A stretch of 64,000 nucleotides of DNA, from NCBI GenBank assembly GCA_041573795.1, contig JBFFQB010000001.1, forward strand, positions 87,629 to 151,628. Direction: 5' to 3'. The stretch is from E44-bin32 sp041573795 (GTDB taxonomy: Bacteria > Chloroflexota > Anaerolineae > Anaerolineales > E44-bin32). A program made the position numbers and the translations under genes. How positions within the stretch are numbered: the stretch's first letter is position 1; the number at the start of each line of letters is the position of its first letter. The notes beneath the pieces were generated by a model that saw only the letters and a list, made by a program, of their open reading frames with translations, was not told where the DNA came from and ran no database searches. Positions 26,892 through 35,535 of the stretch are shown here, piece after piece.

Positions 26892-27052
26892 TACTCGCTT
26901 GAAATTCAAGGCACTATTGTTGAAGATCATTGGGGCTGCGTGACTTTCATCCATGCCAGTAACGATCAGAGACAACCGGGAAGTTGATCGTTCTCCTCTA
27001 CATGTTTGTGATGCGAGCAGCTGGGCGCATCGCCTAGTTTCCTGGGCTTGAT

Positions 27053-28297
27053 ATGAGTAAAGAATCGGGAGAAGATCGGACAAAACTGCGCCGCCGCTTA
27101 AGCCGGCTTGGTGGTGATTCGTCCGCGCGCAATAAGCAACCGAAGCGGGGCAGCCCCGCTCCGGATGACCGCCTGGGCTTAGCGATCGATACCCCGCATG
27201 GCCTGGCTTATGTAATCGAAGAACGTTTTCCTCTGCAGTACAGCCACGGAAGGCGAAGGTTGGATGAATATTTTGGCTATGCTCCTGATCTAGCCGCGCG
27301 GGTAGCACGGGATGCCAGCCTGACGGAAGTAGATCTGCGGCGCCTTCTCTTTGTTGATACAGAGACCACCGGGTTGGTTGGGGGCGCTGGCACCATCGCC
27401 TTCTTGATTGGTGTGGGGGCCTTCGATGACGATGAATTTATCCTGCGCCAGTTTTTCCTGCATGAGCCCGGGGAGGAAGCGGCCATGCTGCATGTGCTCC
27501 AGGCACAGCTGGACGCAGCCAGTGGTTTTGTCAGTTTTAATGGTCGTGTGTTCGATCTGCCGCTGATGGAAATGCGATACAGGATGGGTCTGCGGACACG
27601 CCTGCCCATTACCTCTTGGCCTCATTTTGATCTGCTCTTTCCAGCTCGACGTCTGTGGCGACGGACGTTGCCCGACTGTAGCCTGGGAACCCTTGAGAAA
27701 CATATCCTCGGCGTTCAACGTAGTGATCAGGATGTTCCCGGGGAGTGGATTCCAGGCATCTACCTAGACTATTTGCGTACGGGCAATTTATCTGAAATTC
27801 GCAGGGTGGTCTATCACAACCTGATCGATATCCTCAGTCTGGTAGGGTTGTCAGTGGAGATCTTGAATCGTCACGACAGTGAATCTGATGCTGCGCTAAG
27901 CGGGGCGGAAGCGCTGGGTGTGGCACGCTGGCATGAAAGTGCTGGTCGAGACGACTCGGCTGTCAGTGCATTTCAGGCCGCGGTAGCCAGTCAAGACGAG
28001 GCCGTTCGGTTGGAAGCCTTGCGCTATTGGACGGCTCATTTAAAGCGCAGCGGGCAGCGGCAGCAAGCCGTGCCCTACTGGGAGCAGTGGCATGAATTGG
28101 CGCAGGATGATCCCCGCCCTTGTGTCGAACTAGCGAAATATTATGAGTGGCATGTCAAAGATTTAAAGAAAGCCGCCAGGTGGGCGCAAACAGCGCTGGT
28201 ATGTTTGAGCCATTGGCCAAAGGATTGGCGCCATGATCAAGCCTGGGATGAAATCAAGCACCGCATCAGCCGTCTTGAGAAGAAGAAAGCTTCCTAG
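27053..28297 (+). CDS. YprB-like RNase H-fold nuclease with helical (TPR-like) tail
   Basis: 414 residues. Residues 90-270 form an RNase H-like 3'-5' exonuclease domain of the YprB type, with DEDD-style motifs: FVDTETTGLVGGAGT (first acidic pair), FVSFNGRVFDLPLM (third position) and VVYHNLIDILSLVGL (last Asp). The C-terminal 130 residues are helical with TPR-like repeats (ALRYWTAHLKRSGQRQQAVPYWEQW). The substrate, DNA or RNA, is unknown. The N-terminal 40 residues are basic and low complexity. It converges with the DUF302 gene. Confidence 0.82.
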   Translation: MSKESGEDRTKLRRRLSRLGGDSSARNKQPKRGSPAPDDRLGLAIDTPHGLAYVIEERFPLQYSHGRRRLDEYFGYAPDLAARVARDASLTEVDLRRLLFVDTETTGLVGGAGTIAFLIGVGAFDDDEFILRQFFLHEPGEEAAMLHVLQAQLDAASGFVSFNGRVFDLPLMEMRYRMGLRTRLPITSWPHFDLLFPARRLWRRTLPDCSLGTLEKHILGVQRSDQDVPGEWIPGIYLDYLRTGNLSEIRRVVYHNLIDILSLVGLSVEILNRHDSESDAALSGAEALGVARWHESAGRDDSAVSAFQAAVASQDEAVRLEALRYWTAHLKRSGQRQQAVPYWEQWHELAQDDPRPCVELAKYYEWHVKDLKKAARWAQTALVCLSHWPKDWRHDQAWDEIKHRISRLEKKKAS

Positions 28298-28352
28298 ATG
28301 GGTCTGAGTATTAGATGGCGTGATCTTTTGGGTTGGACCTGGTTAGGAAAGA

Positions 28353-28760
28353 TCATGTTTGCTGCAACTGTGCTGCTACCTGTTTTATCCGAGCGTTTGC
28401 TTCCCGGGCGACCGCTCGCATTTCTGGATTTTCTCCCAATGAGCCAACGGTCAGCATCCCTTCGGGATTTGCGAGCGAAACCAGGATCTCTCCCTCCACT
28501 TCTTCGACGGTCACATTGCAGGGCAGCAAAACGCCAACCGAAGAATCGGCGGTAAGTGCTCGATATGCAAGCGGTGGGTTGCAGGCTCCCAGGATTGTAT
28601 ACGGTCTGAAATCTTCATTAAGCTTTTGCTTCAGTGTGCTCTTCAAATCAATCTGTGTTAGCACTCCAAAACCCTCTCTTTTCAGAGCAGCAGTTACTGT
28701 CTCAATCGCAGCTTTATGGGTGCCCTGAATTCGAACATGATAGGCGAGGGGTTGTTCCAT
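28353..28760 (-). CDS. DUF302-domain protein
   Basis: 135 residues with the DUF302 signature: VTAALKREGFGVLTQIDLKSTLKQKLNEDFRPYTILGACNP-like core, then LPCNVTVEE. Biochemical function is unknown; homologs occur with sulfur, heavy-metal and redox genes. The ATG at 28760 lies 7 bases after AAGGAG, so 16 extra upstream codons in the open frame are unlikely to be used. Confidence 0.88.
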   Translation of the reverse strand: MEQPLAYHVRIQGTHKAAIETVTAALKREGFGVLTQIDLKSTLKQKLNEDFRPYTILGACNPPLAYRALTADSSVGVLLPCNVTVEEVEGEILVSLANPEGMLTVGSLGENPEMRAVAREANARIKQVAAQLQQT

Positions 28761-28835
28761 TGCATTACTCCTTGCATATAAAATCGCTTTGAGCACGATG
28801 CTAATCACATTGTTTGTATGGTTGTGTTGTGAAGC

Positions 28836-30914
28836 TTAGCCCTGGATAGAGGCCGCACTTTCGTTCAGCTCATGGCGCACGGCCTGGTATAGATGCTCTG
28901 CTTTAAGCTCGTGCAAGGTGTAGCAAACCCCCCCGAGTTCATCGGCCAATTTCTGGGCTAATCCCTGATCGAAGGCGGCGTGTTCCATGTTGATCACGAC
29001 CGAGTTTATGTTTTCATTTTGGATACGATTGGCCATCTGATGGGCCTCATCCTGGGGAGCCATATCGCTCATGGAAACATTGCCAGCGCCGTCTGTGAGG
29101 ACGATCATAAGGGGTAAGACATCCGGATGAAGAACTTTTTCCTTCCGAATCACCTCAAGTGCAAGGCTCAAACCAGCAGATAAGGGGGTTTTACCACCCA
29201 CGGGAATATCTGCCAGGGCGCGCTGGGCAAGCTGGACAGAATTGGTCGGTGGCAAGATGCTGATGGCGCGATCTTTCTGGAAGACAATCATGCCGACTCG
29301 ATCACGGCGCTGGTAGGCATCGGTGAGGAGAGAAAGGATCGCCCCTTTCGTCGCCGACATGCGTTCAGCTACGGCCATGGACCAGGAAGCGTCCACTACG
29401 AACAGGATCAAGTTGGGTGCCTTGCGCGCACGCACCTTACGGTGCAGGTCGGATGGCAGGATGGCGAAGGAGACATGCTGGCGTTGTCCAACCCGCTTGA
29501 TTTGGTAGGGTGCTGCGGCACGTATAGTGGCATCAAAGGCAATATCGCTGGTCTTCTTGCGCATAGGCCGAGCCTGGTAATAGCGACCGCGTTTTAGCTC
29601 GGTGCGCGAGCGCGTCCTGCGCCCACTTTGACGACGTGACATCCGATCGAAGTTTCCTTCGATTTTCCGGGGTACAAACGAACTTCCAACCTTTACCTTA
29701 TCGCCGCCTTCCCACCAGCGCGCAGAGAGGTTGTCAGGCGTGGGCTGACGTTGAGGCTCGGCCATCTCGCGCTCTTCTGAAGCTTCAGCTTCTTCGTCCG
29801 CTAAGACGGGCTTAGGTCTTTTTTTTTTGGACTCTGCGTTTTCTTCTTCGGAGGGGAGATCGAGGCTATCGCTGCTTTGATTCGCATCGGCCTGGATTTG
29901 TTCAATCCTTGATTGTAACTCCTCGATGTTAATTTCGACTTGCTGGAAAGGACCGCGTCGCAGGCGATGGGGCAAAGCTAGTTCGGCGGCGAGAGCGATA
30001 TCGCGTTGATTGATCTGTTTCCGGCCTTCATAGGCTGCATGTGCCCGGGCGGCTTTTAGTATAACCAGGTCCGCTCGATGGCCATCTACCTGCATCGATG
30101 CGGTAAGTGCAGCGATGGCAAGCAAGTCGCGTTTTGAGTAGGTTACGGAATCTACCATATGGCGGGCAGCATCAATTTCCTTGGAAAGCTGCTGCTCGCG
30201 ATCTAACCAGACCGCACGGAAAGCCTCAGGGTTACTCTCAAACTCGAGGTTTCGCTCCATAATCGCGACTCGATCCTGCGGGTCGTATAAACCGCGAATT
30301 TGAACGGACAGTGCGAAGCGATCGAGCAATTGTGGCCTAAGATCCCCTTCTTCCGGGTTCATCGTGCCCACGAGGATATAGCGGGCGGGGTGGCTGAAGG
30401 AGATCCCCTCGCGCTCGACAATATTCATCCCCAGCGCAGCTGAATCCAGCAAGACATCGACGACATGGTCATCAAGCAGGTTTACTTCGTCGATATAGAG
30501 CAGCCCCCGATTGGCAGAAGCGAGGATCCCGGGTTCAAAATGGCGCTCACCCTCTTTGATGGCTCGCTCGATATCGAGAGTGCCTACGACGCGATCCTCG
30601 GTAGCGGAGACGGGAAGATCAACGAATGACGTGGGTTGTGTCACGACGGGCAGTTCTCCCCCCAACTCCAAGCGCTCGCGACACTCCGTACACAAACTCA
30701 TGGGTAGCCTGGGATCACAGCGGAAACGACAATCAACGACGACGTCTACATCTGGTAGCAGGGCTGAAAGTGCGCGTGCGGCTGTGGATTTTGCCGTGCC
30801 GCGCTCGCCGCGGATCAACACTCCCCCAATGCGAGGGTTGATTGCGTTCAAAATGAGCGCACGACGCATGCGTTCCTGGCCAACAATAGCCGTGAAAGGA
30901 TAGACAATTGCCAT
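28836..30914 (-). CDS. Magnesium/cobalt-chelatase-like AAA+ and VWA protein (ChlI-ChlD fusion type)
   Basis: 692 residues. The N-terminal AAA+ domain (1-340) resembles ChlI/BchI: VGQERMRRALILNAINP, Walker A RGERGTAKSTAARAL, Walker B GLLYIDEVNLLDDHVVDVLLDSAA. An acidic linker follows (about 345-400). The C-terminal von Willebrand A domain has an intact MIDAS (VVDASWSMAVAERM). A four-Cys cluster (CRFRCDPRLPMSLCTEC, about residues 62-78) is inserted in the AAA+ part. No large chelatase subunit (ChlH/CobN) or tetrapyrrole gene is nearby, so the metal and substrate are open. A TATAAT lies 22 bases upstream of the ATG. Confidence 0.85.
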   Translation of the reverse strand: MAIVYPFTAIVGQERMRRALILNAINPRIGGVLIRGERGTAKSTAARALSALLPDVDVVVDCRFRCDPRLPMSLCTECRERLELGGELPVVTQPTSFVDLPVSATEDRVVGTLDIERAIKEGERHFEPGILASANRGLLYIDEVNLLDDHVVDVLLDSAALGMNIVEREGISFSHPARYILVGTMNPEEGDLRPQLLDRFALSVQIRGLYDPQDRVAIMERNLEFESNPEAFRAVWLDREQQLSKEIDAARHMVDSVTYSKRDLLAIAALTASMQVDGHRADLVILKAARAHAAYEGRKQINQRDIALAAELALPHRLRRGPFQQVEINIEELQSRIEQIQADANQSSDSLDLPSEEENAESKKKRPKPVLADEEAEASEEREMAEPQRQPTPDNLSARWWEGGDKVKVGSSFVPRKIEGNFDRMSRRQSGRRTRSRTELKRGRYYQARPMRKKTSDIAFDATIRAAAPYQIKRVGQRQHVSFAILPSDLHRKVRARKAPNLILFVVDASWSMAVAERMSATKGAILSLLTDAYQRRDRVGMIVFQKDRAISILPPTNSVQLAQRALADIPVGGKTPLSAGLSLALEVIRKEKVLHPDVLPLMIVLTDGAGNVSMSDMAPQDEAHQMANRIQNENINSVVINMEHAAFDQGLAQKLADELGGVCYTLHELKAEHLYQAVRHELNESAASIQG

Positions 30915-30971
30915 TAAAAATGGTCTCCGGCGGGATTATACCCCATAGGACTACCCCAAAACCATGCACGG

Positions 30972-31000
30972 TTTACAATCAGGGTCATCCCCTTTATAAT
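30972..31000 (+). promoter_or_regulatory. Sigma70-type promoter of rpsA
   Basis: TTTACA, a 17-base spacer and a perfect TATAAT, 36 bases before the ATG of the S1 gene. It is one of the clearest promoters in the window. Confidence 0.8.
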
Positions 31001-31036
31001 GCTCCTCTATCATTTTAACTGGAGACCGATACCTAT

Positions 31037-32788
31037 ATGAATGCTAATGAAAACGCCATTGGGGAAGATGTCCTCTCGCCCCAGGAGGAAAATCAACGAG
31101 AGGAACACCCGATGGATGCTCTGCTAGAAGCAGAAGCATATGACCTCGAAACCCCTCGTCGTGGTGAAATCCGGACAGGCACGATCGCACGGATCAGCGA
31201 GAACGATGTTCTTGTTGATGTTGGGGCGAAATCCGAGGGCGTGATTCCCCACAGGGAATTGGAACAAATGTCCGAGGAGCAGCGAGCCAATCTCGATGTC
31301 GGCCAGGAAGTGGATGTCTACGTCATCCGCTCGGCTGATCGCGATGGCACTATGCTGCTTTCTCTATCGCGGGCAGAAGAAGAGCAAGATTGGCGCGATG
31401 TCGAGGCATACATGGAGAGTCGCGATACGGTCGATAGCATCGTGGCTGGGTATAACAAGGGTGGTCTCATCGTTAAATATGGCCAATTGCGCGGGTTCAT
31501 CCCCGCCTCACAGGTCAGCCTTTCCCGCAGACGTCGCTCAGAAGGAGAGACACCTGATCAGCGCTGGGGGAAGATGGTGGGTGAACCGATCGTAACGCGC
31601 GTAATCGAGGTTGATCGTCGTCGCAACCGCTTAATTCTCTCGGAGAAAGCAGCCGCACGCGAGGCACGCGATGCACTAAAAGAGCGCCTGATCGCCGAGT
31701 TGACACCGGGAGAGGTGCGCGAGGGGACCGTAATCAGCCTGGCTGATTTTGGAGCTTTCGTGGACATTGGTGGCGCAGATGGTTTGATCCACATCTCAGA
31801 GGTCTCTTGGAAACGCGTTGATCACCCCAAAGATGTCCTTAAAGTAGGGCAGGACGTTAAGGTGAAGGTTCTCAATATTGATGAGGACCGCAATCGCATC
31901 AGCCTTTCGTTGCGCGAGCTGGAGGACAATCCCTGGGACGAAATCATGGCAGGTTTCGTGGAGGGACAACTGGTCGAAGGCACCATCACAAAGTTGACTA
32001 AATTTGGAGCGTTTGCAGCAATAAAGGGATTAGAAGATTTTGAGATTGAGGGTTTGATACATATCTCAGAATTAGCGGAACGACGTATTGAGCATCCCAA
32101 GGAAATTGTGGAAGAAGAACAGACAGTTACCTTGCGCTTGATCAAAATTGATCGAGAGAAACGCCGGATTGGGCTCAGCCTGAAGCGAGTCGACTCGGCT
32201 GAATATGCAGAGATCGATTGGAAGACGGCCATGCAAGAAATGGAGAGCCCTGACGATTCCACCGAGGGTGAAACTGAAGCGGAAGTTGAAGATTTTGACG
32301 CCGCCCTCGAGACAGACATCAGCGATGTCGCCCCGGATGAGTTGGAGGCGCTAAGCGAGGAGATCGAGGCGGATATTCCAGTGGAAGAAATGGAATCCAC
32401 CGAACCGGAAGCAGAAGCTGTCACTGAAACGGTCGAGGCGGACGTTGAGGCTGTCGAGCCTGAAGCCACAGCGGAAGTGCTCGAGGCTGAGGATGAGCCC
32501 ACGCCAAGATCAGAAGATGATCCCGTAGAATCTCCTGAAGCCGAGCAAGAGACGGCGGAAGAGCTTGAAGCGGACCAGGATCTCGATAAAGCAGAACCCG
32601 AGGTTGGATCGGCGGAGCTGGACACGGAAGAAACCGCAGAAGCCGAGAATGCTGCGGAGCATGAACTTGAAGAGCCCGATGAGGGCGATAGGCAGGATCC
32701 TGCCCAAAGCGAAATGGAAGATCCAGAAGCTGTTGAGGGCATGGCGCCCCAGGATGAGGACGAAGATACGAAGGAAGCCGAAGAATAG
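31037..32788 (+). CDS. rpsA: Ribosomal protein S1 with long acidic C-terminal tail
   Basis: 583 residues. Four S1 RNA-binding domains occupy about residues 30-395 (first: RTGTIARISENDVLVDVGAKSEGVIPHRE; third: REGTVISLADFGAFVDIGGADGLIHISEVSW). S1 unwinds mRNA at the 30S subunit. From about residue 399 the protein turns into a 185-residue Glu/Asp/Ala-rich, almost Lys/Arg-free, low-complexity tail. Normal S1 proteins end soon after the last domain. The ATG lies 12 bases after GGAG, which is rather far. A strong promoter precedes it and an intrinsic terminator follows. Confidence 0.93.
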   Translation: MNANENAIGEDVLSPQEENQREEHPMDALLEAEAYDLETPRRGEIRTGTIARISENDVLVDVGAKSEGVIPHRELEQMSEEQRANLDVGQEVDVYVIRSADRDGTMLLSLSRAEEEQDWRDVEAYMESRDTVDSIVAGYNKGGLIVKYGQLRGFIPASQVSLSRRRRSEGETPDQRWGKMVGEPIVTRVIEVDRRRNRLILSEKAAAREARDALKERLIAELTPGEVREGTVISLADFGAFVDIGGADGLIHISEVSWKRVDHPKDVLKVGQDVKVKVLNIDEDRNRISLSLRELEDNPWDEIMAGFVEGQLVEGTITKLTKFGAFAAIKGLEDFEIEGLIHISELAERRIEHPKEIVEEEQTVTLRLIKIDREKRRIGLSLKRVDSAEYAEIDWKTAMQEMESPDDSTEGETEAEVEDFDAALETDISDVAPDELEALSEEIEADIPVEEMESTEPEAEAVTETVEADVEAVEPEATAEVLEAEDEPTPRSEDDPVESPEAEQETAEELEADQDLDKAEPEVGSAELDTEETAEAENAAEHELEEPDEGDRQDPAQSEMEDPEAVEGMAPQDEDEDTKEAEE

Positions 32789-32808
32789 CCAGCCATCCTG
32801 AAAGACGG

Positions 32809-32837
32809 GCGGGCGCACAATTGTGCGCCTGCTTTTT
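32809..32837 (+). terminator. Terminator after rpsA
   Basis: A 10-bp GC-rich stem (GCGGGCGCAC against GTGCGCCTGC, one G-U pair) with an AATT loop, followed by TTTTT. Confidence 0.9.
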
Positions 32838-32945
32838 GTTTGCTATGGGGGAAAATCCTCCTAATCTTGAAGGGTGCGATCATAATCTTTGGTAGAATGA
32901 GATAAGTCAAGTGGAAAATAAGTCAATATAGCTGGAGGGTAAATT

Positions 32946-35438
32946 GTGGCCGATAAGATGGAGCGCTTCACGCAGAGGGCAAGGCGGGTACTAAGCCTGG
33001 CGCATGAGGAAGCTGAAAGGCTACACCACAATTACATAGGCACCGAGCATCTCCTTCTTGGTTTGATTCGCGAGGAAGGTGGCGTGGCTGGTCGCGTCTT
33101 ACGAGAACTGGGATTGGATCCAGCCCGTGTGAAAGAGATGGTCGAGCGTCTTACAGGTCGTGGCCGGCACACAGGAGGGCGGATTGAGCTGGCGCCTGCG
33201 ACCGAGGCTGTCTTGCAAGACGCGATAGACCAGGCGCGTGGGATGGGACACCACTATATCGGCACAGAGCATATTCTGCTGGGGTTGGTGAGCCAATCTG
33301 AGGGTGTCGGGCTTGACGTTCTCAAGCACCTTGGGATCACCCCGGAACAAGTGCGCCGGCAGACCAAAAGAATCCTTCAGGAAAGTCCGACCCGACGAGT
33401 ATCTCAAAAAGGTGCTTCACGGAAACGCGAAGCCTCTGCAAAGACTCCTTTAGTCGATCAGCTCGCGACGGATCTCACAACCCTGGCTGAAGAAGATAAG
33501 CTGGATCCTGTTATCGGTCGAGAGATGGAGATCGAACGCGTGATCCAGATCCTGGCCCGAAGGACCAAGAACAATCCCGCGCTCATCGGCGAGCCGGGCG
33601 TTGGCAAGACAGCTATCGTTGAAGGACTGGCACAACGAATCGTTGCCGGGGAGACACCGGGACCCTTGATCGGAAAACGCGTGCTTCAGCTTGATGTTGG
33701 CTCCCTGGTGGCGGGGACGATGTATCGTGGTCAGTTCGAGGAACGTTTGAAGCGTGTGATCGATGAGCTCAAAGCTTCTGACGCAATCCTCTTCATCGAT
33801 GAGGTCCACATGTTGGTTGGAGCGGGTTCGGCTGGTTCTTCTGTCGATGCTGCCAATATCCTCAAACCTGCGCTTTCGCGGGGGGAATTACAAGTCATCG
33901 GTGCCACCACGCTTGATGAGTATCGCAAACATATCGAGAGCGATGCTGCGCTTGAGCGTCGTTTCCAACCGGTTATGGTTGAAGAACCCTCGATCGAAGA
34001 AACCATCGATATCCTGCGAGGGGTACGTCGACCCTATGAGGAGCACCACAAACTTCTGATCACAGATGAAGCTCTCGAATCGGCTGCGCACCTGTCTGCC
34101 CGCTACGTAAGCGATCGTTTCCTTCCGGACAAGGCCATTGATTTGATCGATGAATCCGCCTCGCGCGTACGAATGTATAAGAGCGAGGAAGCAATCTCAC
34201 TGAGAGAGATCATCAAACAACTTCGTCAGGTTCGTGAAAATTACAATCAGGCGGTTGACCAGAATCGCACGGATGAGGCGCAGACCTTTGCTGACCAGGA
34301 ATCGGAGCTAGAGAATCGGCTGGAGCAACTTCAGTCATCTTGGGACCGAGCGGAGAGTGACACACGTGTCACTGAAGATGATATTGCCGAGGTTGTCTCG
34401 ATGTGGACCGGCGTGCCGGTTATGCAACTGGCCGAGGCGGAATCCGAACGCTTGCTCAGCATGGAGGATGTACTTCACGAGAGGATCATCGGACAGGATG
34501 AGGCCATTACTGCCATAGCTAAAGCGGTGCGGCGATCACGCGCAGGCCTAAAAGACCCCAGACGACCGATTGGATCCTTCATCTTCCTGGGGCCAACAGG
34601 AGTTGGCAAAACGGAACTTACCAAGGCCTTGGCCGAATTTATGTTTGGCTCAGAGGATGCGCTGGTGCAGATCGACATGTCCGAGCTCATGGAGCGACAC
34701 GCAGTTAGCCGTCTTGTCGGCGCACCTCCTGGATATGTTGGCTACGAAGACGCCGGTCAGCTCACCGAAGCCATCCGCAGACGGCCATATTCTATCGTCG
34801 TCTTTGATGAGGTAGAGAAGGCTCACCCCGAGGCGCACAACATGCTACTCCAGATTATGGAGGAAGGTCAGTTGTCAGATGCGCGCGGGCGTAAAGTCGA
34901 TTTTCGCAATGCAATTATTGTGATGACCTCAAATGTGGGCGCGGATATGATCCAGCGTCAGACAAACCTGGGATTTGATCTTCCAGCGGATGAGGAGGCC
35001 GAGGAGCGCCTGGCATACGATGAGATGCACAAGAAGCTCACCGAAGCTCTCAAGAAAGTTTTCCGGCCGGAGTTTCTCAACCGGGTGGATTCAATCATGG
35101 TCTTCCACGCGCTGACCAAGGATCAAATTACGCTGATTGTTGATCTGGAAATAGAAAAAGTTTCCGAGCGCTTGAAGGAACATGAGATCCAATTGGTGAC
35201 CTCCGAAGAGGCCCGTCTCAAGTTGGCCGATCTAGGTTACGATCCAGAGATGGGCGCGCGACCGTTGCGCCGTGAAATTCAGAATCGGGTCGAGGATCAA
35301 CTTTCCGATGCCCTCTTAGCTGGCACATTTAAGTCGGGGGATTTGATATTGATCGATGTTGAGGATGATGAAATTGTTCTGAAAACCGGAAAAGCTGAAA
35401 CCGAAGATGAAGCCCAAGAAGCGGTAGCCACAGTCTAA
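32946..35438 (+). CDS. clpC: ATP-dependent Clp protease ATP-binding subunit ClpC
   Basis: 830 residues. The N domain (1-145) has two Clp_N repeats (RARRVLSLAHEEAERL, IGTEHLLLGLIREE). AAA+ 1 has Walker A GEPGVGKTAIVEGLAQ and Walker B AILFIDEVH. A middle coiled coil follows (about 415-470), then AAA+ 2 with GPTGVGKTELTKALAE and VVFDEVEKAHP. It unfolds proteins for ClpP. No clpP lies within the window. The start is GTG, 5 bases after GGAGGG. Confidence 0.95.
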   Translation: MADKMERFTQRARRVLSLAHEEAERLHHNYIGTEHLLLGLIREEGGVAGRVLRELGLDPARVKEMVERLTGRGRHTGGRIELAPATEAVLQDAIDQARGMGHHYIGTEHILLGLVSQSEGVGLDVLKHLGITPEQVRRQTKRILQESPTRRVSQKGASRKREASAKTPLVDQLATDLTTLAEEDKLDPVIGREMEIERVIQILARRTKNNPALIGEPGVGKTAIVEGLAQRIVAGETPGPLIGKRVLQLDVGSLVAGTMYRGQFEERLKRVIDELKASDAILFIDEVHMLVGAGSAGSSVDAANILKPALSRGELQVIGATTLDEYRKHIESDAALERRFQPVMVEEPSIEETIDILRGVRRPYEEHHKLLITDEALESAAHLSARYVSDRFLPDKAIDLIDESASRVRMYKSEEAISLREIIKQLRQVRENYNQAVDQNRTDEAQTFADQESELENRLEQLQSSWDRAESDTRVTEDDIAEVVSMWTGVPVMQLAEAESERLLSMEDVLHERIIGQDEAITAIAKAVRRSRAGLKDPRRPIGSFIFLGPTGVGKTELTKALAEFMFGSEDALVQIDMSELMERHAVSRLVGAPPGYVGYEDAGQLTEAIRRRPYSIVVFDEVEKAHPEAHNMLLQIMEEGQLSDARGRKVDFRNAIIVMTSNVGADMIQRQTNLGFDLPADEEAEERLAYDEMHKKLTEALKKVFRPEFLNRVDSIMVFHALTKDQITLIVDLEIEKVSERLKEHEIQLVTSEEARLKLADLGYDPEMGARPLRREIQNRVEDQLSDALLAGTFKSGDLILIDVEDDEIVLKTGKAETEDEAQEAVATV

Positions 35439-35464
35439 GGTATAGAAAAAGAGCGAAGGGTAAT

Positions 35465-35498
35465 AAGGTCCGGCGGAGACGTCGGGCCTTAATTTTTT
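35465..35498 (+). terminator. Terminator after clpC
   Basis: An 11-bp stem, AAGGTCCGGCG against CGTCGGGCCTT, with a GAGA loop, then AATTTTTT. Confidence 0.9.
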
Positions 35499-35513
35499 AA
35501 AACGCACGCATCG

Positions 35514-35519
35514 TATAAT
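35514..35519 (+). promoter_or_regulatory. -10 box of radA
   Basis: TATAAT 16 bases before the GTG start of radA. The -35 region is weak and overlaps the T run of the clpC terminator. Confidence 0.5.
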
Positions 35520-35535
35520 CTCATCTGGAGGATCC

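Noticed and set aside
28298..28728. Two plus-strand frames over the DUF302 gene
   Set aside because: They are antisense to the better supported DUF302 gene and have no domain match.
31822..32910. A 362-codon minus-strand frame rich in Ser
   Set aside because: It is the mirror of the acidic S1 tail; Glu/Asp/Ala codons read backwards give Ser runs.
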